Below, piece by piece: positions 31,664-43,165 of a stretch of DNA of 64,000 nucleotides. The translations under genes were made by a program, and so were the position numbers. The notes beneath the pieces are model-generated. The model saw only the letters and a program-made list of their open reading frames with translations, was not told the origin of the DNA and did not search any database. Source of the stretch: Primulina eburnea (Eukaryota; Streptophyta; Magnoliopsida; Lamiales; Gesneriaceae); contig NC_133105.1 in the NCBI RefSeq assembly GCF_022965805.1, forward strand, positions 30,954,311-31,018,310, read 5' to 3'. The number at the start of each line of letters is the position of its first letter. Positions within the stretch are counted from its first letter, which is position 1.

Positions 31664-33932
31664 GATCTGAGTTCGTCCTCGAACTCACCAATCATCAACC
31701 CAAATCTATCAGAAGAACTGTAGAACAGAGTTTAACATCCAAACTCATTTCACTAGCCGAATCAATCCCATATTATTGGCTATACCACACCCGAATATAC
31801 CAACCTGTAAGGTGTAACAAAACAACCACCTGTAGTTGTTAGCCCATCTGTTTATCCAATCAAGGACATATTCCTTGATCGGTTCCAAATATCAATCGTC
31901 ATCAGCCGACATTGGTTTCTTCCATCTATTCCTCTGCACTATCTTGATAACTAGTGCTAACATCCAGCACGAGAGTTCTATCAATATTTTTCAATATCTG
32001 AACAAGACACTCCGACTACCTGTCAATTTGTGAACAATCTGCCAGAGAAACAGCTTATGATATAACCTACCATAGGTACCCACTTAATCATAATCATAGT
32101 CTGATATACTCTACTCGAAATCATCCTTCTAGTCAATCTGACTATTTCTTTGACAGGGATCTCTGTCATTTAGTTCTGTTTGTACATCATCTTTACAAAC
32201 TACTAGATATAGATTGAACAATCTATCAATCACGATCAGACCATATCCGAATCTGAAGAAAATGGCGGTAATTTCATTACATCAGTTCTAGAAATGTACT
32301 TCCATTTCTATTCAGGATTATACTAAGTCGGTAATCATCTTCTGATTCCTAGCTTTCTGGCTTCTTTTGTTAGCGATCCAGACATATCAGTACCATTTTT
32401 ACCAACCTGTCGGTACAAAGGCTGTTAGAACTGATCAAATCTGTCTATACCAACACTATTTGTTCGAGTATCATACATTCTGAAATATCTGAATGAAAAC
32501 TGAATCCCCTGCGGTGCATTTCTGACACTACTTGTGACTTCAGATTCGAACTATCCGGTATAAACAATCAGTTAATAATATAAAATAATGAAGAAATACC
32601 TACCTGGCATTTGGCTCTGACTACCCATATCAAAAGCTATAAATAATTCGGAAACATTCTGACATCACACAATAGAAGTAGTCTGTCTGATACAAACACA
32701 AAGTCACATATCTATTACTGTAAACGATACTCTGCTCTGATTTCCACTGTTTACAATAAACTGTATTACACTGATTCACAATAACGGTAATATCACATCG
32801 AATTCTGAATAGAAAGAACTTATACAGATCTAGTGAGTTTAAAAAACTCATAACATAATAAATTCTGGCTGGCTGACCAAATCTTCATACTGCCCAGATC
32901 AACTGCTATATCTCATCTGCAAATAGAATATACTCCCAACCAATATAAAATGTCTCAAATACTGATTTAGAACAATAACAATACTCAGCAGATATACAGC
33001 AATACAAGAATAAGAAAATCAGAAGAAGACAATTTGCTCAAACCAGCTAATAAAATTCTGACATCTTTGACATTCTGCTAATTTTGATATTCCTGATACC
33101 GCATAATCTGCATATAAACCTGTATCACTAACTGCATTCGGATCCCTACCTGACCCATTGCTGTATACAATAATCATAATTCTCAGAATATTTAACCCAG
33201 TCTTCAAATATTCAATATAAACAATCAGATGCTGTGGATATATCCCGGAATCATAGATATAACAAGCATAATTCTTCAGAATACCCCTGAACACATAATC
33301 TGTCAATCTAGAAACAGAACTAAAATGTCTTCAAGAGAAATACACAATTAACTGGATTCTTTAGCCCATACTTTAATCTGTCAATTCTTTCAATTCTCTC
33401 TGATAGAGAACCCATCTGACATCTTATCTAAGCAAACACCAGTTAACTATGATATTAATATCAAATTTTAGGCTCGATTTCAGTGGATCTACTGAATACA
33501 TAAGGATGCCATCTGTTCCTTTCTGTAATAATCGAGTCCTAAACCCTACAATTTCTGAGGACTTCTGGATCGAAAATCCTCATTTATCAACTAGATCGGT
33601 TCTAAATCTTATCATTTCTGGAACACGTTCTACGATATTTCTGTACTTGTTTAGCATATACATGTCAATAATGCAGTCCAAATCAGACAATTACAAGTAC
33701 ATCATAATCTAATCCAGTCCCATCCTCATCTAACTGAGTATATAATATGTCACAGAAATTTCTGATATCAACATATTCCTCAACAGCCAAGGAATCAATA
33801 CTACAGTATACACAGACCCAACAGATACAGCATATCTCCATACTACTCATAACGAATGCATTAGTGTATATCAATACGTATGCAATATAATCATAAAAAA
33901 ATGATACCTGTTGTAACTTCTGGGTCTGTTTT
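31664..33932 (-). pseudogene. GypC eroded pol region
   Basis: No long frame. Short stretches still resemble GypA in the right order: 32240-32370 resembles the integrase segment at 1960-2070, and 33470-33530 resembles the protease segment at 3850-3900 (shared string TTCAGTGGATCTACTGAATA with one change). I see no RT active site. The region is about 2.3 kb against about 3.9 kb for the equivalent part of GypA, so there are deletions as well as base changes. Confidence 0.65.
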
Positions 33933-34883
33933 TCACGCATTGCCACCCGATGGTCCTGCTCCCTGGAATCTTTGGGAACCCTTCTGAGGACACACTCTAG
34001 CAAAATGCCCATGCTGTCCGCAGATATTGCATCTACCAGTTACTCCCTGGCATTGTTCGGTGGGATGTCTCCCTCCACACCTAGCGCAATAAACTCCAGT
34101 ATAACTCGGACTGGAACCACTGTAACTGGAGGAACCACTGCCTAACTTCTTGAACTGTTTCTTCCGAGCTTTCAGCAAATCTTGCTTTCCACTCGTGCTG
34201 CCACGTTCAAATCTCGAAGGGGATTGTGGTGTCTGGGGTTGCTTCACACACAACCTCGTTAATTGTCGAATCAAACTTTCTTCTGCTCTCTTTGCTTTAC
34301 TCAAGATATCAGCAAAGTGATAGGGTCGCTGTAGATTCATGAATGCAACTATCTCCGAATTCAATCCTCTAATGAATTGATTCACCACAGCTTCATCATC
34401 CCTAGCCATATGAGGGGCAAAACGCAACAGAGTAGAAAATTTAGCAGCATAATCATCAATATTCAATTGACCTTGACTTAAATTCTCAAATTCTGCTTTC
34501 TTGTCTTCTCGGTACGAGGCGGAGAAAAATCTTTGATAGAATTCAGTCTTGAAGACTTCCCACGTGATCACAGTACCACGTAGTGCTAATACTCTTTTGA
34601 TTTTAATCCACCAACTTCTGGCAGCCTCTTGTAATTGGTGAAATACCAATTTAACTCTTTGGTCATCTGTACAATCCAGTAGATCAAACAATATCTCTAT
34701 GTCCTCAACCCAGTGCTGACACGTTTCAGGCGTCTCTGTACCACTCGGAATCGGCGGCTGAAATAACTGAAATTCTGCCAACTTGGTTTCCATCGGAGTC
34801 GCTGACACATCTATCTGCGGTTCTGGTATATATGGCTGCTCATACGATGTACTGCCTGTTTCCAAAATCCTTCGGGGAGGTAT
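33933..34883 (-). pseudogene. GypC gag
   Basis: About 310 codons are open and encode a chromovirus gag: capsid-like region, then two zinc knuckles CARCGGRHPTEQC and CNICGQHGHFARVC, ending at SGGNA. It resembles the GypA gag closely in plan. The expected start codon, by comparison with the gag starts of GypA and GypB, reads ATA at 34881-34883, a C-to-T change on the plus strand; the first ATG downstream is about 30 codons in. So the frame is preserved but this copy has lost the usual start. No protease or RT follows in frame. Confidence 0.85.
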
Positions 34884-35240
34884 ATCTGATTACCACAAAC
34901 ATTAGTAACCCAATAATACAATGCTGTGCCAATCCTTTCTGATCATGATCATCTTACTGCTGATCATGAATCCGATCTGATGCATACTCAAGAATACATA
35001 ATATCCATTCAAATCATATAATCAGGTAAACATGTATCTTAAAGCAGTAACACATAGTCTCATGCTAGCACACAATGTCAATCAACATTAGAATCAATCT
35101 CATGCTAGCACACACATGCAAGGAAAGAAAGAAAATTCATCTACCCCGCTCAATCTTTTCTATCTCTAAAAGATCTATCGCTAAAGAATCTATAGGTAAA
35201 GGAACTATCAGCTCTAGGAACCTTCAGCTCTAGGACCTAA
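34884..35240 (-). other. GypC untranslated leader
   Basis: Between gag and the primer binding site. It holds a short direct repeat, CATGCTAGCACACA-like, at about 35065 and 35103. No coding signal. Confidence 0.5.
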
Positions 35241-35253
35241 TGCTCTGATACCA
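35241..35253 (-). other. GypC primer binding site
   Basis: The minus strand is TGGTATCAGAGCA, five bases from the 5' LTR, identical in position and sequence to GypA. Confidence 0.9.
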
Positions 35254-35258
35254 CCTGT

Positions 35259-37343
35259 TGTGGGGACCCGGACGCTAAACATATTTGGGATTTAATTATC
35301 AATTAAGATAAAACAGGGTCTAAAAATTTTTTTTTCGTTTTAAGATATAACTGCGGAAGGTAATGGAATCTAAATACTATACATGTCTATATAAAATACA
35401 TTTCAGTATTAAAGTACAACGAGCTAATCTAAGGTTCAACTACTAAAGTCCAGTAATAAAACCAAGTCTACTGTATGTCCGGAATCACCACGCTACACTC
35501 GTCTTCTCTCATCATCATCTTGACCCTGATCCAGCCCCACCTGTTGTCATGCACACATACAAAACAAGACAACAGCCGGATAACTCCGGTGAGAAATAAA
35601 TCCCAGTATAAAACATGGTAAACATGTATATACATAAAATAATTCATGAAACATGCTGTCACGAATAAAATCAAAACATTAGATTTCATAAGCTATGAAA
35701 TCTAATCACAATAAACATGCAGTTCAAATCAGCTAAACATGCATATAACCAATCTAAATCATAAAGACATGCTAGCACAACTGGAAGCAATAACGATGGG
35801 TCCCATGATCTAGGAGCCACATCCATATGTGCATGCAGTCCTAATCAAATCATGTCTAGACTCGACTCAACTATAACTCTAGGGATCCCGGGGTGAATAA
35901 GACGTCACTGGCTGTCACCTACCCAACCACTCGGGGCGACTGTACGTCTTATTCCTAGACTTCGGTCCGAGCTGTATCGACGGCTGGCAATAGGAGTAAT
36001 GACTACTCCTAAGTTGAGATACACCGAACGTCTAGAAGTCTGACAATGACTGTCAAGACTGTCCTATCTTAAATGCAATGAATAACAATCTGTAAACAAG
36101 CATAATCATATTCATAACTGAATATCACAATTATCTTACCTGATTGCATACAATTCTACAATCAAAGCATAATCAGGTAACAATATAAATAATAATCTAG
36201 TATGTGATTTTATTGGGACACTCAAATTAATCTAATTTGAGTTATGCTTCCCGAATATCACATGAATTATACCTTTGTCGTCCCCGTCTGATGAAGACGA
36301 AGTCTCGAAGTCGAATTTGTCCATATCTGATCTGAAGTGACAATAACCAATACACTGTATCAATGGATAATCCAATTCAAAATCTATCTGGTCAATATCT
36401 GAATACACTACAATCTGATTCATATCAACCATATCACAAGATAACAGAAACCAATACTGGATTTAATCAATCTGTACCAACTGATGTTTCGACGGCATAC
36501 CAAATACTGTCTCGATAACCCCGTCAGTCTAAACATCACAACTATAATACCAGACTTCGAAATCAATACTGATACAAATGATAATCTCAATAACAATACG
36601 AATCTGATATAAAATCTCAATCAAATCAACTCTACAATTCATAACAATGCCATAAACAATCTGTTTCTAAATCTGACTTCGATTCTACAATATCTACGGT
36701 AGCAGAAATCCCATATCTGAATCGTATTCAATTCTAACAACATCATAAATTCAAATCTTGTCTAAACGTAATAAAACTTACGTCCAGTTGTAGTCTGTGT
36801 TGATAGGAACTCAGTACCGAAGTCGGATTTCAATTCGGATAAACGATTTGCTCGAAAATCAATTTCTCAAATCAAGAACAAAGCCTTTCTCCCATTTCTC
36901 GATTTTTCCTTTTCTGAATTGTGAAGGAACTTATATATATATATCATACGTTGCCTGCAAATCTGAAACGTGGCTACCTTTCTTCAAATCCAGCTGGCGC
37001 TCGGGCGGTAATAAAATTCCGCCCGGGCGCGAGCTCGGCGCTCGGGCGGTAAACATCTGCCGCCCGGGCGCGAGGAGTTCTGTCTCCGAGCTTCCCCATT
37101 GGCGCTCGGGCGGTCGAAATCTACCGCCCGGGCGCCACACTTGCTGCCCGAACCAAAATTTGCGATGCCTTGGCGCTCGGGCGGTGCTTTTCTACCGCTC
37201 GAGCGCCTAGGGTTCTGTCCACTTTCTTGGTTAATCATGCAACGATGCTCGATCTCGACATAACGGTTCATTTGAGTTCGTATAACCTCGATCACGTCAA
37301 TTAATCAATGTCTGATTACAATAATTAAGTCTCGGGCATTACA
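35259..37343 (-). repeat. GypC 5' LTR
   Basis: 2085 bp, matching 29563-31648. Followed by the second ATTGC duplication copy (37344-37348), after which GypB pol resumes. Confidence 0.93.
36996..37207 (-). repeat. Four tandem GC-rich hairpins in GypC 5' LTR
   Basis: Same four hairpins as in the other LTR; the first hairpin has the better-matched arm here (CGGGCGGT instead of CGGGCTGT). Confidence 0.85.
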
Positions 37344-37348
37344 ATTGC

Positions 37349-38810
37349 TCGCTTTTCAGCGTTGGTCATTCGGGCTACATTGACGGACAGGATCCGTAGA
37401 GAGCAGACTAGCGATGTTCAGTTGACAGAGTTGAGAGCTAGAGCAGACGAGAGAGGTAACTCAGAGTTTGGTTTGAATGGAGACGGTTTGGTGACTTTCA
37501 GAGGCCGTATTTGTGTTCCTATTGGCGATGATATTCGTAGAGACGTCTTGACAGAGGCTCATACCGCACCTTATTCGATTCATCCAGGCAGTACGACGAT
37601 GTATCAGGATCTTCGTCGACTCTATTGGTGGCCAGGTATGAAGAAAGATATTGCTTTGTTCATTTCTCAGTGCCTTACTTGTCAGCAGGTGAAGATCGAG
37701 CATCAGAGACCTGCTGGGACATTGCTATCATTGCCGATTCCTCAGTGGAAGTGGGAGCATATTACGATGGATTTCGTGACTGGTCTTCCCAGAGTGCAGA
37801 GAGGTTTCAATTCCATTTGGGTTATCGTTGATCGATTGACCAAGTCAGCGCATTTTCTTCCAGTCAAGACGACGTATTCCATGAAGCAGTATGCCGAGGA
37901 TTATATTGCAGAGATTGTTAGACTTCACGGTGTCCCTGTGTCGATCGTGTCTGATCGTGACCCCAGGTTTACCTCCGAGTTTTGGAAGAGTTTGCACAGA
38001 GCTATGGGTTCGCGGTTACCGTTCAGTACAGCTTATCACCCTCAGAGCGACGGTCAGTCAGAGAGAGTCATTCAGATTCTAGAGGATATGCTCAGAGCTT
38101 GTACTATCGATTATCCAGGTAGCTGGGATTCTAAGTTGCCTTTGGTTGAGTTCACGTACAATAACAGTTACCAGGCGACGATTGGCATGGCACCGTATGA
38201 GGCACTTTATGGCAGGAAGTGCAGATCGCCATTGTATTGGGATGAGGTTGGTGAGAGGAAGATGTTGGGACCAGAGTTGGTCCAGCAGACAGCCGATGTT
38301 GTTGCAGTTATCCGTGAGCGGATGAGGACTGCTCAGTCTAGACAGAAGAGCTACGCTGATGTGAGGCGTAGGCCGTTGCAGTTTGATGTCGGCGATCACG
38401 TATTTCTGAAGATAGCACCTCTCAAGGGTGTGATGAGATTTGGCAAGAAGGGTAAGCTGAGTCCGAGATTTATTGGTCCATTTGAGATATTGGACAGAGT
38501 TGGTGATCGAGCCTACAGATTAGCCCTACCGCCAGATCTTGATAGAGTTCACAATGTGTTTCACGTATCGATGCTCAGGAAGTATATTGCGAATCCTTCC
38601 CATGTTCTTCACCACGAGCCATTGGACTTGACGCCGAATTTGACTTATCAAGAGATTACGATTCAGATTCTGGATCGCAGAGTTAGAGTTTTGAGAAACA
38701 AAGAGATCGGCATTGTTAAAGTCCTTTGGAGGAATCATTTGATCGAAGAGGCTACGTGGGAACCAGAGGACGAGATGAGAGAGAAGTATCTTGAGTTGTT
38801 CGTGCAGTGA
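37349..38810 (+). pseudogene. GypB-inner integrase with chromodomain (resumes after GypC)
   Basis: Once GypC and one duplication copy are discounted, this is in the same frame as the RNase H tail ending at 29562. The open stretch 37362-38810 has 482 codons. Zinc finger H67, H74, C104, C107; catalytic D137, D198, E234 with 35 residues between the last two; then the C-terminal DNA-binding region and a chromodomain ending near the stop. All key residues are present. The integrase is therefore intact in sequence but physically cut from the rest of pol. Confidence 0.93.
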
Positions 38811-38836
38811 CGTCAATTTCGCGGACGAAATTCCTC

Positions 38837-38850
38837 TAAGGAGGGGAGAT
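38837..38850 (+). other. GypB-inner polypurine tract
   Basis: TAAGGAGGGGAGAT directly before the 3' LTR. Confidence 0.85.
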
Positions 38851-40435
38851 TGTAATAGCCGAGCCCGGTGTACGGTACGATTTAAGTTTCGTATGTTATT
38901 TGGGTTATGTGATTAGATGTTTAGAGTGGTTGTTTGGGCCAGAGTATTATTGATTATTATTGTTCTTGAGGTGTTAGTTGTTGTTGGTTGTTCGTTTCAG
39001 AGTTTCGGATCGATTTTGGTTGGTTGATTTTTGTTCATTGTCGTAGCAAGAGTGCAACAGCGGTGTTAGAGGAGTGCCCCCGCGGTGTACTGTGCAGATT
39101 TTAGAGTTGGAGGGCCGTAGAATCACCGCACCCGCGGTGATGCAGGGACCGCACCCGCGGTGCTTGCAGTGCCGCACCCGCGGTGTTAGTGGTTCAGGAT
39201 TTTTGTGGAGTGCCGTGAGCTCAGCGCACCCGCGGCCCTTGTGTTGGCGCACCCGCGGTGGAGGTATGGGCGAGATATTTATACCTTTTTGGAGTGGTTA
39301 GCCATCACTTTACCTTTTCTTTCCCTCTCATTTCCGATTTCCTCTCTTTTTGCAAGGGTTTTCTACCATTTCTTTTGTTCCCTATCTTCAATCCAAGCTT
39401 CTTTTCGACGATTCGAGTTGAGATCGACGTTCTCCTTGGTGCTAGGAAGCTTAGGTAAGCTTTTGGTGCGATTCTATTAAGGTTTTGAGTTAAGGGTTGT
39501 CTTGGGTTTGATGTTTTGATGGTTTAATGGATTATTTGACTTGAGTTTTTGGATATAGAGTTGATGTTGGTGTTGTTTATGGATTATTGTTGTAGGTGGT
39601 GTACCAAGAGTAAGATTCAAGGTGTTATTGTGGTTTGTAAGTGGAATTTCATTCCTTTGCTCACATGATGTTATATGTATTGTGTTTCAAAGGTTTTAAT
39701 GTGTTATTCCCTTCATTTGATTCATGTTTATGTATTGATTTCATTGATATGTATATTGGAGGCATTGATGTCTCACTATTGTTAAAAAGGGAATACAAGA
39801 GAAAAGATAGAGATTGCGAAACGACGACTTTAAATGCTATTCAGAGTTCAAATGTTTTATTGGATTGATTAATCATAGTCAGAGCATTGCATGCAATTAG
39901 TTGATCAACGACCATAGGCTTTTATCCCTCACAGTTATCGATTTATATCGATGGGATATTTGCAACCACAGACAGAGATACTATTGATATCAATCCAATC
40001 AGAGAAAAGAGAATACCATCTTATTGCTATTTTATTGATATGCTATTGCTACAGTTATTGCTACAGTATTCATGTTTCAGAGTTGATGGTATTTATGATT
40101 TCAAAGCTATGTTTTACAGAGTTTATGTTCATTGTTATGTAAGAGTTCCACTTGCTGAGATTTATTCTCATTTCAGTTATTTCATGTGATGCAGATCAGA
40201 GTAGCGGCCCGGGACGTTGACTGTGGACAGGGGGTCATATGCATACACCGTTGGAAGGAAGATTTTGGCATGATCATAAGAATGATGTTCTGTATTTTGC
40301 TTTGTCATTTAAATGATCATGTATTATTATTTTGTAAAGATGTTTAAAGAATCGTATTTTGAAACTCCTTCCATATTTTAAAGAAAATTTTAATTTCCGC
40401 TGCGTATTTTATTTAAAGAGGTCAGAGGTGTCACA
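38851..40435 (+). repeat. GypB-inner 3' LTR
   Basis: 1585 bp, same ends as the 5' LTR. Its GC module cluster (39060-39260) differs by a small rearrangement between the second and third modules. TATA box at 39275-39285. Confidence 0.95.
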
Positions 40436-41388
40436 AGAATTGAGATGCTATAGGTTGATGTTTTTGATGGTTCAATGGGTTATTTGACTTGTATTTTTGG
40501 ATATAGAGTTGATATTGGTGTTATTTATGGATTATTGTTGTAGGTGGTGTACCAAGAGTATAGTTTGGAGGTGTTCTATTGGTTTGTAAGTGGAACTTCA
40601 TCCCTTCGCTCACATGATGTTATATGTATTGTATTTCAAAGGTTTCAAAGTGTTATTCCCTTCAATTGATCCATTGTTATGTATTGATTTCATTGATTAT
40701 CTATTGGAGGCATTGTATGTCTCATTTATTAAAAAGGGAATACAAGAGAAAAGATATAGTTTCCAAAGTGATTGTTTAAATGCTATTGAGAATTCAAATG
40801 TTTAATTGGATTGATTTAATCATAGTCAGAGCATTGCATGCAATTAGTTGATCAACGCCCATAGCCTTATATCCCTCAGAGTGATCGGTTTATAATCGAT
40901 TTGGGATACGAGCACCACAGTCAGAGATACTATTGATATCAATCCAACCAGAGAAAAGAGAAATACCATCTTATTGCTATCTTATTGCTACAGTTATTGC
41001 TACAGTATTCATGTTTCAGAGTTGATGGTATTTATGATTTCAAAGTCATGTTTTACAGAGTATACTATGTATCATTGCTATGTAGAGTTCCACTTGCTGA
41101 GTTTTTATACTCATTTCAGTTATTTTCATGTGATGCAGATAAGAGCGACGGACCAGGACATTGATTGTGGCCGGGAGTCATATGCATACGAAGATTGGAA
41201 GGATGATTATTTTGTTATCATTTTAGGACATGATCATAGAAATGATTATTTTGTATTTTGTATATCATTTGAATGATCATGTATTTATTTTGTAAACATT
41301 TTTATGAAATGTATTTTGAAACTCCTTCCATTTGAAAGAAAATTTTAAATTCCGCTGTACTTTTATCGTTACGGGTCAGGGTGTCACA
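40436..41388 (+). repeat. GypB-outer 5' LTR, second part
   Basis: Continues the LTR broken at 24883; together about 1.63 kb. It ends with GGTGTCACA. Clearly the same family as GypB-inner but more diverged, so it is an older copy. Confidence 0.92.
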
Positions 41389-41393
41389 TTTAG

Positions 41394-41405
41394 TGGTATC
41401 AGAGC
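41394..41405 (+). other. GypB-outer primer binding site
   Basis: TGGTATCAGAGC, five bases after the LTR. Confidence 0.88.
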
Positions 41406-41522
41406 ACCGGTTCTTCGGACCAATGCATATGACTTCGTCTACTTTCAACTGTCCGGGTATGTTTTCTTTGCATCTATCCATTGTTATCTATTGATATGTC
41501 TTTTGTGAGCACATTGTAGAGT

Positions 41523-41906
41523 ATGCCACCTAAGAGGAAAGCCGTAGAGGGTGAGGATAGTTCTTCCTCTAGAGTTGTCGACGAGTTCGGCAAGTTGCTT
41601 AAAGAGAAGGCAAAGTCCATAGCGAGCAGATTCAGCAGCTGCTTCGATTGCAAGGAACAGGACAGGGTAGAGGTCAAGTGAGAGGCCAAGTAGCTCAGAC
41701 AGTTGGCACTGATGCCGTCTTTTCTGCTTTCAAGAGGATGGATCCACCGGAATTCGCAGGTAGCACTGATCCTTTAGTTGCAGTGGAGTGGATCAAGGCT
41801 CTAGAGGCGATCTTCGATCATCTACAGTACGAAGATAAAGATAGGATCAGCTGTGCAGTATTCATGTTGGTAAAGGCTGCACGTATCTGGTGGAATGTCA
41901 CGAAGG
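41523..41906 (+). pseudogene. GypB-outer gag, truncated
   Basis: Starts at an ATG (MPPKRKAVEGED) as in GypB-inner. A one-base deletion near 41615 shifts the frame; from 41648 the capsid-like region is again readable (SAFKRMDPPEF, then AARIWWN). Similarity to GypB-inner gag stops at about 41906, where an unrelated LTR fragment follows. Everything downstream, including the second LTR, is missing. Confidence 0.88.
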
Positions 41907-42325
41907 AGCTTCAAGTATGTATGTTCTATTTAAAGTTACATGTGGTTTTATTATGTAGTACTTGTTACTCCCAGTTTATACGTGTTGAGTCTTTAGACTC
42001 ACTAGACTTGATCGATGCAGGCGAGGATGTCTATGAGGAGACAGGAGGTGGGGACCAAGGAGCAGGCTTGGACTAAGCGGGAGGCTAGACCCGAGGACCG
42101 CTCACGTTATTTTATTATTTTTATGCAAGTTTAAAATACTCTGATTTTATGTTTTGGGGTGAGGGATATTTGGAACAAGTATTTCGTTAGTAAATTTTAT
42201 TGGTGATGGATACTTTCCAAGATATTTTTAGGAATGATGAGTTGACGACCGTATGGATGTTTTTATTTAAGAAAATTTTAAATTTTTTCGCAAATTTTTA
42301 AGTAGCAAAAGTACGGTTCGTTACA
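41907..42325 (+). repeat. GypD LTR fragment
   Basis: The 3' part of an LTR ending GTTCGTTACA, recognised because a primer binding site and a gag follow directly. Its start is missing. Part of it (about 41970-42070) is the reverse complement of a related stretch at about 43400-43500. The region also holds a short incidental open frame that I do not consider a gene. Confidence 0.75.
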
Positions 42326-42327
42326 GT

Positions 42328-42338
42328 TGGTATCAGAG
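42328..42338 (+). other. GypD primer binding site
   Basis: TGGTATCAGAG two bases after the LTR end. Confidence 0.8.
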
Positions 42339-42556
42339 AGGTGTTCTTGTAAAGGGTTATGCCTACTACCAGTCGCAAGAAGCTCACGAAGTCACCCCTC
42401 AAGTCTGTAAGTTTTAAAGTTTCAAAATTATGTTATGTAGTACGCAATACGTTTGATTTCAGCATGTCTATGTTTTAAGTTCGAGTTTACATCTTATGAT
42501 ATTAGTAGTATGTTAATGCATGTGGGTTTACGTGTTGGGTAAATTATTGGAACAGT

Positions 42557-43165
42557 ATGCCTCATAGACATGTGATTGACCGTGAAGCAAGGGACGAGGA
42601 TAGAGAAGCTCGTGATGAGAGGAGAGACTCTCCTCCACCTCCACCTCCAGACATGCAGGCACAGATTCTTGCAGGTATGACGCAGTTTTTCGCCCAATTT
42701 GCGGGGAACCAGGCTTCAGCAGTGGGTGTAGGGGCGAGGCCCCAACCGGAAGCAGTGTATGAGAGGTTTAGGAGGATGAGTCCAAAGGAGTTCTCGGGTA
42801 CCACTAACCCGATGATAGCTGAAGGATGGATCAAATCCATTGAGGTAATATTCGACTTTATGGAACTGAATGATGCAGACAGGGTTAAATGTGCCACCTT
42901 CTTGTTGACTGGGGAAGTTAGGCTATGGTGGGAGAGCGCATCATTGGCAGTGAACTCGCAGACTTTGTCTTGGACTGGATTCAAGGAATTGTTCTTCGCC
43001 AAGTACTTCACTGAGGAAGTACGCTCCCGCCTGACCAAGGAATTTATGACACTGAGGCAGGGAGACAGCAGCGTGGCAGACTTTGTCAGAAGGTTTGAGA
43101 GGGGGTGTTACTTCGTACCCCTCATTTTGAATGATGTCCAGGCTAAGCTGAGACATTTCATATAA
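42557..43165 (+). pseudogene. GypD gag, truncated
   Basis: A 202-codon frame from ATG. It begins with a charged, Asp/Arg-rich segment and a run of six prolines, followed by the gypsy gag region (FRRMSPKEFSGTTNP, then RLWWES and ERGC). It is different from the gag of GypA, B and C, so a fourth family. It stops shortly after ERGCYFVPL where the sequence runs into an inverted LTR-like fragment; the zinc knuckle and pol are absent. Mutation has also altered residues near the end. Confidence 0.85.

Larger units (their letters stand above)
29563..37343 (-). mobile_element. GypC: gag-bearing, pol-eroded gypsy element nested in GypB pol
   Basis: A 7.8-kb minus-strand element with 2086- and 2085-bp LTRs, perfect 5-bp duplication, primer binding site, polypurine tract and a gag frame. 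The region where pol should be has no open frame and only scattered resemblance to GypA. The LTR pair differs at about 22-24 sites (near 1.1%), lower than for its host GypB-inner, in agreement with the nesting order. LTR tips, polypurine tract and the R/U5 hairpin are shared with GypA. Confidence 0.93.
24884..40435 (+). mobile_element. GypB-inner: Ty3/gypsy chromovirus nested in GypB-outer
   Basis: LTRs of 1584 and 1585 bp, primer binding site, polypurine tract, gag, protease, RT-RNase H and integrase with chromodomain. It is inserted into the LTR of a family member, with flanks GGAAT (24879-24883) and AGAAT (40436-40440), a duplication with one change. Its pol is itself split by GypC at 29563-37343. 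The LTRs differ at roughly 25-30 sites by eye (under 2%). Coding damage: an in-frame TAG, an altered RT active site, a one-base deletion, and the GypC insertion. Confidence 0.94.

Noticed and set aside
29563..37343. GypC as a host gene carrier (transduplicated gene in the eroded region).
   Set aside because: The eroded stretch shows only scattered, co-linear resemblance to gypsy pol; no host-like exon could be recognised.
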